From Nocardia brasiliensis IFM 10847 (lineage in GTDB: Bacteria > Actinomycetota > Actinomycetes > Mycobacteriales > Mycobacteriaceae): 64,000 bases of DNA. Where the stretch lies: NCBI RefSeq assembly GCF_000710915.1, contig NZ_BAUA01000075.1:62001-126000 (forward strand). The letters run 5' to 3'. Of this stretch, positions 8,301 through 16,459 are shown one piece after another. A program made the translations under genes and the position numbers. The stretch's first letter is position 1. Each line of letters begins with the position of its first letter. The notes beneath the pieces are model-generated. The model was not told the DNA's origin, ran no database searches, and saw only the letters and a list, made by a program, of their open reading frames with translations.

Positions 8301-9407
8301 ATGCCAGCATTTGGAACTGCAGACGACGCAACCAGGAATGCGGTACGCATACCGCCGATCTGGTGTCCCTTGCCCCTGCATACCAGGAGCGGGGCAGAGA
8401 AATTTCAGCAGCGCACAGAACAGCTCTATCAGGATATGGGCTTCGACTCCACATCGATGAATACTGTACGTGAAATCTGCGCCGGCGAACTGGCCTGCAT
8501 GTGGGCGGCCATGGGCGACGAAGAAGGGGTGCAGCTACTCAGCGATTGGCTACCTTGGCCGTTTCTTTTCGACGATGCCTATTGCGATGGAGGGCCGCTG
8601 TCCCGCGATCCCACGGCGTTCAATCATCGGGCCATGCGTCTCATGTATACGGCCATTTGCCCTGAACAAACCTCACGTGGACCCGAATTTGTCGACCTGC
8701 TGTCAAAGGTGCTGACGGAAATAATGGGACGCGTGCGCAGCCGCGCCGCAGAGGGCGTTTCGGCCGTGGCTCTTGCCCACTATCGCTGGGCGCTCGGCGC
8801 CGCATGCGGGGTGTCGGACAGGTCGACTGCTTATGTCCGGAGTTTGGACGAACATATGATCGTCCGCCCCGCCGATGGTGCGGATCTCATGTGTCTCTAC
8901 CTGACCGAGATCGCGGAGGGCACATGGTATACCCCAGCCGCTATGAGCGACCCCGCCATTCGCGCCATCACCGATGCCGCCAGCGTCGCGTTCTCTGTCT
9001 TGACCGACCTCGGCTCCTACGGCCACGAAGGTGCCCAGAACAGTCTCGAATCGAACATTGTCCACGTCATCGCGAACGAGCGCGGGATCAGCGTCCAGGA
9101 TGCCATGCATGAAGCCTGTGCTCTGATGGAGGAGGTCATGGAGCTATTCGCGCGCTTGAAGAACAGACTGTCACACCAGGATGACCCCCGTCTTCAGCGC
9201 TATCTACAACAGCTGTCGAATTTCGTGCGCGGAGCTCTCGAATGGCAGCGCCGACTGCCGAGATATGCACGATTCTCGGGGCGCGTGGAACCTTTGATTG
9301 CCACTGGCCAACTACTGAGTGACCCGATTCATGAGCTTTCAGAGCACAGGATTTTCCCGAAAGTCGAGCCGCCCCCATCAATTCGATGGTGGTGGGATTT
9401 CGTGTAG
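8301..9407 (+). CDS. Class I terpene synthase (bacterial sesqui-/monoterpene cyclase type)
   Basis: A 368-residue protein of bacterial class I terpene synthase length. The first metal-binding motif is FLFDDAYCDGG at about residue 88 (DDxxxD). The second (NSE) motif reads TDLGSYGHE at about residue 235, where the usual first Asn is Thr; Ser and Glu are kept. The C-terminal RY pair is in LPRYARF. The start at 8301 follows AGGAGTG; an ATG at 8262 lacks this spacing. Such enzymes ionise prenyl diphosphates (GPP, 2-methyl-GPP or FPP) and cyclise them. With an encapsulin, a prenyl synthase and mevalonate genes 1-8 kb away, it could be the cyclase of this island, and family 2B shells are known to carry terpene cyclases; encapsulation here is inferred. 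Substrate and product unknown. Confidence 0.85.
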   Translation: MPAFGTADDATRNAVRIPPIWCPLPLHTRSGAEKFQQRTEQLYQDMGFDSTSMNTVREICAGELACMWAAMGDEEGVQLLSDWLPWPFLFDDAYCDGGPLSRDPTAFNHRAMRLMYTAICPEQTSRGPEFVDLLSKVLTEIMGRVRSRAAEGVSAVALAHYRWALGAACGVSDRSTAYVRSLDEHMIVRPADGADLMCLYLTEIAEGTWYTPAAMSDPAIRAITDAASVAFSVLTDLGSYGHEGAQNSLESNIVHVIANERGISVQDAMHEACALMEEVMELFARLKNRLSHQDDPRLQRYLQQLSNFVRGALEWQRRLPRYARFSGRVEPLIATGQLLSDPIHELSEHRIFPKVEPPPSIRWWWDFV

Positions 9408-9450
9408 ACAAGAGGGTTGCGTCGAATTTGCGGGTGCCCCGATCATCTTC

Positions 9451-9469
9451 GCCACCGTGGTGCGGTGGC
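9451..9469. terminator. Short GC hairpin between convergent genes
   Basis: GCCACCG, a 5-base loop and CGGTGGC form a perfect 7-bp stem between the terpene synthase and the EspR-like gene, which converge. There is no T tract, as is common in actinobacteria. Confidence 0.4.
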
Positions 9470-9497
9470 ATCTATCTGGGCAACGCTGGCCACCGTG

Positions 9498-9956
9498 CTA
9501 CCACTGCGCGGTGCAGTGCTCCGGGGGCAGGCCCTCGGCACTGCGCAGATGATCGGCCACCTCGATCAACATGGCGATCGAGTCCATGGACAACGTTGAG
9601 CACAACCGAACGAGCCGGTCCATGACCGGGTTCGTCAGCCCATCGCCGAGCACGCTGTCCGGTTCCGCCGCGACGTGCGGCAGAACTACCGCAGCAGTCA
9701 GATCGCCCGCCTGCACACCGAAGTAGTCGGCCAACACCGCCAGCAGCGCATCGGACGGATTGGTCCTGATGCCGTTTCTGAGCTGCGAAAGATACGGCAC
9801 CGACACCGCGTACCCGCGTTGCTTCAGCGCCTGCGCGAGCGCCCGGTTCGTCAGTGGCCTGCCATGCGTCTCATGCCACCGCTCGAAGAGCTGGTCGAGC
9901 TGTGCGGCAACACATTTCGGCGCTTCGACGACCATCTTTCCACAGGTATCTCCCAT
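9498..9956 (-). CDS. EspR-like XRE-family DNA-binding protein
   Basis: A 152-residue helix-turn-helix protein resembling mycobacterial EspR, a nucleoid-associated regulator. The N-terminal domain carries NRALAQALKQRGYAVSVPYL followed by SQLRNGIRTNPSDALLAVLA, close to EspR's APYLSQLRSGNRTNPS core. A helical C-terminal segment, possibly for dimerisation, follows. The ATG at 9956 is preferred because GGAGGA sits 7 nt upstream; the frame stays open to 10013. It is 69 nt downstream of the acyl-CoA synthetase on the same strand and convergent with the terpene synthase. No ESX genes are in the window, so its targets are unknown. Confidence 0.75.
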   Translation of the reverse strand: MGDTCGKMVVEAPKCVAAQLDQLFERWHETHGRPLTNRALAQALKQRGYAVSVPYLSQLRNGIRTNPSDALLAVLADYFGVQAGDLTAAVVLPHVAAEPDSVLGDGLTNPVMDRLVRLCSTLSMDSIAMLIEVADHLRSAEGLPPEHCTAQW

Positions 9957-10025
9957 AGTGCGTCCTCCATCGGCAACGACAGTGCGGCAGCGGCCGGCAG
10001 GCCGCCGCCGCACCGCAACGCGGAG

Positions 10026-11627
10026 CTACTGAGCCAATCCCCCGAACTGCGCGCGGAGTTCGCGTTTGACGATCTTTCCGCTCGGATTCTTGGGCAGCGC
10101 GTCCACGAACACGACATACTTCGGCCGCTTGTACGGCGCCAGCACCGTTTTCGCGTGGTCGAGGACCGCGTCCACGGTGACCTCATGTCCGTCTCTGGCG
10201 ACGATCACCGCGGTCACCGCCTCGATCCAATGCGGGTGCGGGATACCGAACACCGCGACCTCGGCGACGCCGTCGACCCCGTACAACGCCTCCTCGACCT
10301 CACGGGAAGCGACGTTCTCTCCCCCGCTCTTGATCATGTCCTTCTTGCGGTCGACCACGCTCAGGTAGCCGTCCGGGCTCAGCACGCCGAGGTCGCCCGA
10401 ATGGAACCAGCCACGCCGGAAAGCCTCGGCTGTCTTGGGCGCGTCGTTGTGATAGCCCGCGGCGACGTGCGGGCTGCGATGCACGATCTCGCCGACCACG
10501 CCGGCGGGCACCGGATTGCCGTCGTCGTCCACCACCGCGGTCTCGACGTTGATCGCGGGCCGGCCCGCGCTGCCGGCATGGTCGATCTGCTCGTCCGGAC
10601 GCAGAATGGTCGCCATCGGGGCGAGTTCGGTCTGGCCGTAGAAATTCCACAACCGCACGCCGGGCAGGCGACGCCGCATCTCGTGCAGCACCTCCACCGG
10701 CATGGGCGAGGCCCCGTAGTACCCCTTGCGCAGACTCGACAGATCCGTGGTGTCGAAGGCGGCACTGCGCAGCAACGAGATCCACACCGTAGGGGGCGCG
10801 AACAACTTCGTGATGCGGTGGCTCTCGATGCTCGCGAGCAGCACCTCCGGGTCGGGGTTGGGCAGGATGACGCTGGTCGCCCCGAGATACACGTCCACCG
10901 CGAAGAAGCAGTCCAACTGCGCGCAGTGATACATCGGCAGCGCGTGCACCTCCACATCGTCGGCGCTCATCTCGCCGTCCACCGCACAGCTGACGTATTG
11001 GCTGATCAACGAGCGGCTGGTGTGGATCACCCCCTTCGGGCTCGACTCGGTGCCCGAGGTGTACATCAACCGGATCGGATCGTCGTCCGCGATCGGGACG
11101 TCGATCGGCGTGGTGGACCCGCTGAGACACCATCGGCTCGCGTCCGACCAACCCGCGGCCGGTTCCCCACCGAGCTGTCCGCGCAGGGCGATCGGCAGAC
11201 CGGCTCGAGTTATCGCCTCGGCCGCGGTCGGCACCAGGGCGTCTTCGGCGAGCAACCCCGAGGCTTGCGAGTCGGCCAGGATGTAGGCGACTTCCCGGCT
11301 CGTCAGCATGAAATTGATCGGCACCAGCACCACCCCCAATCGGGCCGTGGCGAAGGTGAGCACCGCGAACTCCCACCGGTTGTGGCTCAGCAGAGCCAGC
11401 CGGTCACCCTTTTCGATACCGCGATCGTCGAGCGCGTGCGCGGCGCGGTCGACCGCCGCGTCGAACTCGGCGTAGGTGAAGCGTCGGGCCCCATCGATGA
11501 CGGCGAGTTTGCCCGGATACCGGAGAGCAGTGCGATGCAGCAGATCTGCGACGCCGTGGCGCCGGGCACGCGCGAGGTCGGCCGCGGTGGTGCCCGCTGA
11601 TACGTCCAATGCTTCTTCAGAGCGCAA
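10026..11627 (-). CDS. AMP-forming acyl-CoA synthetase (FadD-like)
   Basis: A 533-residue ANL-superfamily enzyme that activates a carboxylic acid to acyl-CoA via an acyl-adenylate. The phosphate loop is LMYTSGTESSPKGVIHT near residue 180; NFYGQTELAPM, the GWFHSGDLGVLSPDGYLSVV hinge region and the C-terminal catalytic Lys in LPKNPSGKIVKRELR are all present. The start is a TTG overlapping the end of the aldehyde dehydrogenase gene by 11 nt, consistent with translational coupling; no strong ribosome binding site is seen. Coupling to an aldehyde dehydrogenase suggests a chain aldehyde to acid to acyl-CoA. The acid is unknown. Confidence 0.88.
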   Translation of the reverse strand: MRSEEALDVSAGTTAADLARARRHGVADLLHRTALRYPGKLAVIDGARRFTYAEFDAAVDRAAHALDDRGIEKGDRLALLSHNRWEFAVLTFATARLGVVLVPINFMLTSREVAYILADSQASGLLAEDALVPTAAEAITRAGLPIALRGQLGGEPAAGWSDASRWCLSGSTTPIDVPIADDDPIRLMYTSGTESSPKGVIHTSRSLISQYVSCAVDGEMSADDVEVHALPMYHCAQLDCFFAVDVYLGATSVILPNPDPEVLLASIESHRITKLFAPPTVWISLLRSAAFDTTDLSSLRKGYYGASPMPVEVLHEMRRRLPGVRLWNFYGQTELAPMATILRPDEQIDHAGSAGRPAINVETAVVDDDGNPVPAGVVGEIVHRSPHVAAGYHNDAPKTAEAFRRGWFHSGDLGVLSPDGYLSVVDRKKDMIKSGGENVASREVEEALYGVDGVAEVAVFGIPHPHWIEAVTAVIVARDGHEVTVDAVLDHAKTVLAPYKRPKYVVFVDALPKNPSGKIVKRELRAQFGGLAQ

Positions 11628-13113
11628 TGTTCACCGCTTTGGTCTGCAGGTAGAGATCCAGGGCGCCGCCGAGCTCGCGTCCCCAACCCGACTGTTTGAA
11701 CCCACCGAACGGCAACGCGCTGTCGAAGGCGTTGTACTGGTTGATCCAGACCGAGCCCGCTTTCAACGCTTTGGCGGTGCGGTGCGCCTTGGAGAGGTCG
11801 CGGGTGAAGATGCCCGCTGCCAGCCCGTAGATCGAATCGTTGGCAGCGGCGATGGGGCCGTCCTCGGCGGTGAACCGCTGGGCCACCACGACCGGACCGA
11901 AGATCTCGTCGCGAACGATGCTCTGCTGCGGGTGGACGTCGACGAAGACGGTGGGTTCGACGTAGTAACCCGTGTCGCCCCAACGCTTTCCGCCGGTCAA
12001 CGCCCGCGCGCCGTCGGCGTGCCCCTGGGCCATGTACCCGACCACCCGGTCGAGCTGTTCCTGCGAAACCAACGGCCCGAGCTGGGTCGCGGGATCGAGA
12101 CCTGGTCCGATCTTCACCGCCGCGACGGCGTCGGACACCGCGCGGGTGAACTCGTCGAAGATCGAGTCCTCCACGAAGAGCCTCGTTCCGGCCACACACG
12201 ACTGGCCGTGGTTGAACAGCAATCCGTTGACCGCGCCGGGCACCGCCACCGCCGGGTCCGCGTCGGCGAACACGATGCTGGGGCTCTTGCCGCCGAGCTC
12301 GAGCGAGACCTTCTTGAGGTTGCCGCCCGCCGCGGCGAGCACCCGCTTGCCCACCTCCGTCGAACCGGTGAACGCGATCTTGTCCACGTCGTGGTGGGCG
12401 GCCAGCGCGGCACCGGCATCACCGAAACCGGGCACCACGTTCACCACACCCGGTGGAAACCCCGCCTCCTCGAACAGGCTGCCCAGCAGCAGTGAGGTCA
12501 GCGGGGTCTGCTCGGCGGGCTTGAGCACCACAGTGTTCCCGGCGGCCAGGGCCGGCGCGATCTTCATCGTGGCCATCAGCAGCGGAAAGTTCCACGGCGT
12601 GATCTGCCCGCACACGCCCAGTGGCTCACGCAGTGTGTAGGCGTGGAATTCACCGCCCGGCGCGAACGGCATCGAGACCGAGACCGTCGTGCCCTCGATC
12701 TTGCTGGCCCACCCCGCGCAGTAGCGGAAGATGTCCCCCGACCAGCCCGCATCCACCACCTGCGCGACACCCGCCGACTTGCCGTTGTCGAGCGACTCCA
12801 ACTGACCGAAGATCTCGGCCCGCTCGGTGATCAGGTCGCCGACGCGCCAGATCAGCCGTTCGCGTTCGTTCGGCTTCATCCGCGCCCACGGGCCGTCCTC
12901 GAACGCTGCTCGTGCCGCTCTGACCGCACGGTCGACGTCCTCGCGCTCCCCATGGGCGACGGTCGTCAAGATCTCGCCGGTCGCCGGATCGTGCGTCGCG
13001 AACACCTTGCCCGACGCCGCAGGCACCCACTCGCCCCCGATCAGCATGTTCCGGGAGGTACTCACAAATTCACCGACCGCGGGCAGTACCGGGAATTCAA
13101 CGGCGATGGTCAC
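11617..13113 (-). CDS. NAD(P)-dependent aldehyde dehydrogenase
   Basis: A 498-residue member of the ALDH superfamily, oxidising an aldehyde to its acid. The nucleotide-binding region shows TPWNFPLLMATMKIAPALAA and FTGSTEVGKRV. The general-base Glu is in LELGGKSPSIVF and the nucleophilic Cys in NHGQSCVAGTR, about residue 290. The C-terminus PFGGFKQSGWGRELG is typical. The GTG at 13113 follows GAGGAG; the frame is open to 13143. It heads a two-gene operon with the acyl-CoA synthetase. A divergent EthD gene and a nearby GAF/Fis activator suggest catabolism of an alcohol, ether or ketone. Confidence 0.93.
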   Translation of the reverse strand: MTIAVEFPVLPAVGEFVSTSRNMLIGGEWVPAASGKVFATHDPATGEILTTVAHGEREDVDRAVRAARAAFEDGPWARMKPNERERLIWRVGDLITERAEIFGQLESLDNGKSAGVAQVVDAGWSGDIFRYCAGWASKIEGTTVSVSMPFAPGGEFHAYTLREPLGVCGQITPWNFPLLMATMKIAPALAAGNTVVLKPAEQTPLTSLLLGSLFEEAGFPPGVVNVVPGFGDAGAALAAHHDVDKIAFTGSTEVGKRVLAAAGGNLKKVSLELGGKSPSIVFADADPAVAVPGAVNGLLFNHGQSCVAGTRLFVEDSIFDEFTRAVSDAVAAVKIGPGLDPATQLGPLVSQEQLDRVVGYMAQGHADGARALTGGKRWGDTGYYVEPTVFVDVHPQQSIVRDEIFGPVVVAQRFTAEDGPIAAANDSIYGLAAGIFTRDLSKAHRTAKALKAGSVWINQYNAFDSALPFGGFKQSGWGRELGGALDLYLQTKAVNIAL

Positions 13114-13329
13114 ATTCGTCTCCTCGACAGTCGGGGCGAGCATCCGCCCGCTCGATCGCTCCGAGTGCAGAATGCGACTCCCGCCGGGGTGTGCGGTGAC
13201 CCAATTCTGGACACGCCGCGCCCGGCGTGGCGACCGGGGCGAGGCGCGGACCGCTGTTCACATCTGCGACACCGCGCGACAGGAGATCGGGCCAAGCTTC
13301 GAACTGGACCACACCAGTGAGGAGATCGC

Positions 13330-13628
13330 ATGTACCGATTGACCGTGCTCTACCCGCCCCCTGCCGACGCCGACCACTTCACCAGCTACTACCTCTCGAC
13401 TCACTTGCCGCTGGCGGCGAAATTGCCTGGCCTGCAATCGATGCGGTACAGCCTCGAGGTCGCCGCGGTGGACGGCGAGAGCCCGTACTTCGCGGTGTGG
13501 GAGGCGGAATTCGATTCACTGGCGGCCATGGGGGCGCGATCGCCTCTCCGGAGGGGCAGGCCGTGGTTGCCGACGTCGCGAACTACGCCACCGGCGGGGC
13601 ACAGATCATCCACTACCCGCTGACCTGA
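13330..13628 (+). pseudogene. EthD-family protein, frameshifted as sequenced
   Basis: EthD-domain proteins are dimeric ferredoxin-like folds of about 100 residues, first found in the ethyl tert-butyl ether operon of Rhodococcus. The frame from the ATG at 13330 (GAGGAG upstream) gives MYRLTVLYPPPADADHF and THLPLAAKLPGLQSMRYSLE, typical EthD. Between 13530 and 13540 the homology moves into another frame, which continues IASPEGQAVVADVANYATGG and ends IIHYPLT at 13628. One lost base in a G/C-rich run explains this. Without it the protein would be about 99 residues, the normal length. Either a recent pseudogene or a sequence error. It is divergent from the aldehyde dehydrogenase. Confidence 0.8.
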
Positions 13629-13695
13629 GCGGACCCGCGTCGCCGTCCATCTGACAATCGTCAACGCGGTTTGCGGGGTCCGGCAGGGATCCCGC

Positions 13696-15300
13696 TCACC
13701 GCGCGGAGGTCGGCGGCGCGATACCGTACCGGCGGATCGCGCGATACAACGTGGTTCGGCTGATGCCCAGCCGCTTGGCCGCGACCAGTTTGTTTCCCTC
13801 AGCGGCACGTAATGCGTCGACGATGGCGTCGTGTTCGGCCCGCTCGATCGGCGTCAGCTTCCGGATCGGGGCTCGGCCCCGGTAGCGCTCCGGCAGGTCG
13901 TGCACCGTCACGTCCCCGATGCGTCGCGTACTCACCACATGCCGCACGACCGCGTGTAGCTCCGTGAGGTTTCCCGGCCACGCCTGCGCGGCGAGCGACT
14001 CCAACGCAGCGGTCGTCCATCGCAATTCCCGCGGCGCACCCAGCTCCGCCGTCATCGACAGCACCAGGGCGGGGACGTCGCTCGAGCGGGATCGCAAGGG
14101 CAGCAAGTCGATTTGATGCACGCAATGTGCCCGCACGGTGCCGTGGTGGGCGTCGAGCCTGCTCTCGGGCACGCTGGTCAGCACCACACGCGCCCGGCTG
14201 CCGGTCAGCGCTCGCGCGAGACATCGTGCCGTCGACTCGGTGAGCAGCTCGGTCGACTCGATGATCACGACGTCGGTATTCGCCAAGGCATCGGTCACCC
14301 GCCCGAGCCATGCGGCAGGGTCGAGCGTGACGGTGTCGCTCGCGTCGAACCAGGTCGTCGCGCAGTGACCGGCAATGTCGCGGGCGGTGCGGGTGCGCCC
14401 GGTACCGGGCTCGCCGCAGATCGCGACGTGCCCGTCCTGCAGCGGATCGGCTACCGGCGGCTCGGCTGTGCCCCGCTCGAAGATGAACAGCACACCGCCG
14501 CCGACCGGATGCACCGCGACACGCACCGTGCGCCCGGAGCTGAGGCTCAGCGTCATGCGGGTCTGCGCGCGCGGGGTATCGCCGGCGATACCCCGCAGTA
14601 CCGCGTGATCGGCGGGCTCGAGCGTTTCGATCGCGATCTTGTTGGCCACGAACAACTCCCCGCTGACCGCCGCGACCGCGACGGTGCGATCCCGCAACAC
14701 CGCCGATTGAAAGCTGCCGAAAAGCCGCTGTTCGGAAAGTTTGGCATCGGAGGTCAGTCGCTGCTCGATCCGCCGCACCGCGGAGAGCACGAACGGTGCC
14801 AGCAACTGGTTGGACTCGGTCGCCGAGCAGGTGATATCGAGGACACCCTCGAGCCTGCGGGTCACCGGATGGGTGATCGGGTGCCCATAGCAGTTGAACT
14901 GCTTGAGCTCGTCGATATAGTGCTCGCCGCCCTGCACCGCCACGCCGACGCCGGCTTCGGCGGCCGTGGCCAGCGAGTTCGTACCGATGGCCGCTTCGTC
15001 CAGGCGGCGGCCGGTGATCAGGCCCATCCGTTCGAGCCGGGTTCGAGAACGCGTGTCGCCGCTGGCGAGGTCGGCCAGCCGCAGGTCCCGGTCGGCCAGC
15101 ACAACGGCTACCTCGGCACCGCCCAGGACAGCGCCGAGATCTTCGAGGACCGGCGATGCGGCTCGGGCCAACCGGCTCTGCGGATCCATCTCGTCGATCC
15201 CTGCGCTGCGCACCGGCACCCCAGGGTCCAGGCCCGCCAGTTCGGCGCGCCGCCATGACGCGGCGATGATCGGCCGTAACAGGGAACGCTGGCTGCTCAT
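13696..15300 (-). CDS. GAF-domain, Fis-type transcriptional activator (AcoR-like)
   Basis: A 534-residue regulator starting at the ATG at 15300 with AGAGGAGG upstream. The N-terminal half is a sensor with GAF-like features (RSLLRPIIAASWRRAELAGL; EAAIGTNSLATAAEAGV; FNCYGHPITHPVTRRLEGVL). The central AAA+ part keeps a Walker A (AICGEPGTGRTRTA) but no GAFTGA loop, so it should work without sigma-54. The C-terminus is a Fis helix-turn-helix (VAAKRLGISRTTLYRAIRRY). Members of this group activate alcohol, acetoin, alkene or aromatic catabolic genes in actinobacteria. It is divergent from the amidohydrolase at 15425 and convergent with EthD; either set could be its target. Confidence 0.87.
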   Translation of the reverse strand: MSSQRSLLRPIIAASWRRAELAGLDPGVPVRSAGIDEMDPQSRLARAASPVLEDLGAVLGGAEVAVVLADRDLRLADLASGDTRSRTRLERMGLITGRRLDEAAIGTNSLATAAEAGVGVAVQGGEHYIDELKQFNCYGHPITHPVTRRLEGVLDITCSATESNQLLAPFVLSAVRRIEQRLTSDAKLSEQRLFGSFQSAVLRDRTVAVAAVSGELFVANKIAIETLEPADHAVLRGIAGDTPRAQTRMTLSLSSGRTVRVAVHPVGGGVLFIFERGTAEPPVADPLQDGHVAICGEPGTGRTRTARDIAGHCATTWFDASDTVTLDPAAWLGRVTDALANTDVVIIESTELLTESTARCLARALTGSRARVVLTSVPESRLDAHHGTVRAHCVHQIDLLPLRSRSSDVPALVLSMTAELGAPRELRWTTAALESLAAQAWPGNLTELHAVVRHVVSTRRIGDVTVHDLPERYRGRAPIRKLTPIERAEHDAIVDALRAAEGNKLVAAKRLGISRTTLYRAIRRYGIAPPTSAR

Positions 15301-15424
15301 CCGACCTCCTCTGACACCTCGCGAGCCCACCGCGTACGGTCGACCGGATTCGAGTGAGACGTAGTGTATCGGTAAAAATTGCGACAGTGCGCGATCTTCA
15401 CGGTGATCATCAGGAGGAACGACC

Positions 15425-16414
15425 TTGGTTACCAAAATCGCCCTGGAAGAGCACTTCGGCGCCACCGATCCCGACATCGTCGAGCAATCCGCCGAGCATT
15501 TCGACGCGGGCGCATGGCCCGCGCACCGCGCGATGCTGCTCGATATCGACGAGCGCAGGCTGCGGCATATGGATGAGACGGGCATCGAAAGGGCCGTGCT
15601 CTCTTTGCTCTCGCCGGGAATTCAGTCGATTCACAAACCGGACAAAGCGGTAGATTGGGCGCGCAGGTTGAACGACTACGCTGCGGATCAGGTCGCTCGG
15701 CATCCGGACAGGTTCGCGGCATTCGCCGCGGTGCCGATGCAGGACCCGGCTGCGGCCGAGGCCGAACTGCGCCGGGCCGTCACCGAATTGGGCCTGGTCG
15801 GCGCGCTCATCAACGGATTCTCGCAGGTCGGCGACGAATCCACGGTCGCATACCTCGACGACATCCGTTATGCCGGGTTCTGGCGCACGGTCGCCGAACT
15901 GCACGTTCCCATCTATCTGCATCCTCGAGATCCGCTCCCGAGTATGAGCGCTCAATACGACGGCCATCCGTGGCTGTACGGCTCCGCGTGGGCATTCTCG
16001 GTGGAAACCGCGACCCACGCGTTGCGGCTGATGGGCAGCGGACTCTTCGATCGTCATCCCGACCTCACCATCATCCTCGGGCATCTCGGCGAGCTGTTGC
16101 CCTTCAACATCTGGCGCACCGATCACCGCACTGCGGTGGCACCGCGCGGGCTCGCCGTCGAGAAGTCCTTCGGCTACTATCTGCGAACCAATTTCTACCT
16201 CACCACCAGCGGCAACTTCCGTACGCCCGCGCTGCTCAACACCATCCAGGAGGTGGGTGCGGACCGCCTGCTGTTCTCGGTCGACTACCCCTTCGAAGAC
16301 ATGCACGAGGCCGCGGCCTGGTTCGATCGACTCGAGCTCAACGAGCGCGATCATCACAAGATCGCCTACGCCAACGCCGTCGAGTTGTTCGGTTTCGCCG
16401 ACAAGCAGGCGTGA
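15425..16414 (+). CDS. Amidohydrolase-family decarboxylase, gamma-resorcylate decarboxylase-like
   Basis: A 329-residue TIM-barrel metal-dependent (de)carboxylase. It begins VTKIALEEHF, with the Glu-x-His metal ligands, and keeps YLHPRDPLP, the AWAFSVETATHALRLMGSGL segment, ILGHLGELLPF and FSVDYPFEDMHEAA with the metal-binding Asp. This closely follows 2,6-dihydroxybenzoate (gamma-resorcylate) decarboxylases, which reversibly decarboxylate hydroxybenzoates. The start is a TTG with AGGAGG 7 nt upstream. The GAF/Fis activator is divergent 124 nt away and probably controls it. Family certain; substrate inferred. Confidence 0.87.
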   Translation: MVTKIALEEHFGATDPDIVEQSAEHFDAGAWPAHRAMLLDIDERRLRHMDETGIERAVLSLLSPGIQSIHKPDKAVDWARRLNDYAADQVARHPDRFAAFAAVPMQDPAAAEAELRRAVTELGLVGALINGFSQVGDESTVAYLDDIRYAGFWRTVAELHVPIYLHPRDPLPSMSAQYDGHPWLYGSAWAFSVETATHALRLMGSGLFDRHPDLTIILGHLGELLPFNIWRTDHRTAVAPRGLAVEKSFGYYLRTNFYLTTSGNFRTPALLNTIQEVGADRLLFSVDYPFEDMHEAAAWFDRLELNERDHHKIAYANAVELFGFADKQA

Positions 16415-16444
16415 GTGTGGTGCCGATACCGGCACCACACTCAC
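16411..16444. terminator. Strong hairpin terminator
   Basis: GTGAGTGTGGTGCCG and its exact complement form a 15-bp stem with a 4-base loop (ATAC). The stem includes the stop codon of the amidohydrolase and lies between convergent genes, so it probably serves both directions. Confidence 0.75.
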
Positions 16445-16459
16445 CTCCCTCGCGGCGGA

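Noticed and set aside
9675..11600. A 641-codon open frame on the plus strand
   Set aside because: It lies opposite a clear acyl-CoA synthetase and an EspR-like gene; its translation is rich in Arg, His and Asp with no domain, typical of antisense frames in GC-rich DNA.
13696..15300. Sigma-54-dependent activator
   Set aside because: The AAA+ part lacks the GAFTGA loop needed to contact sigma-54, so it was called a sigma-54-independent GAF/Fis activator.
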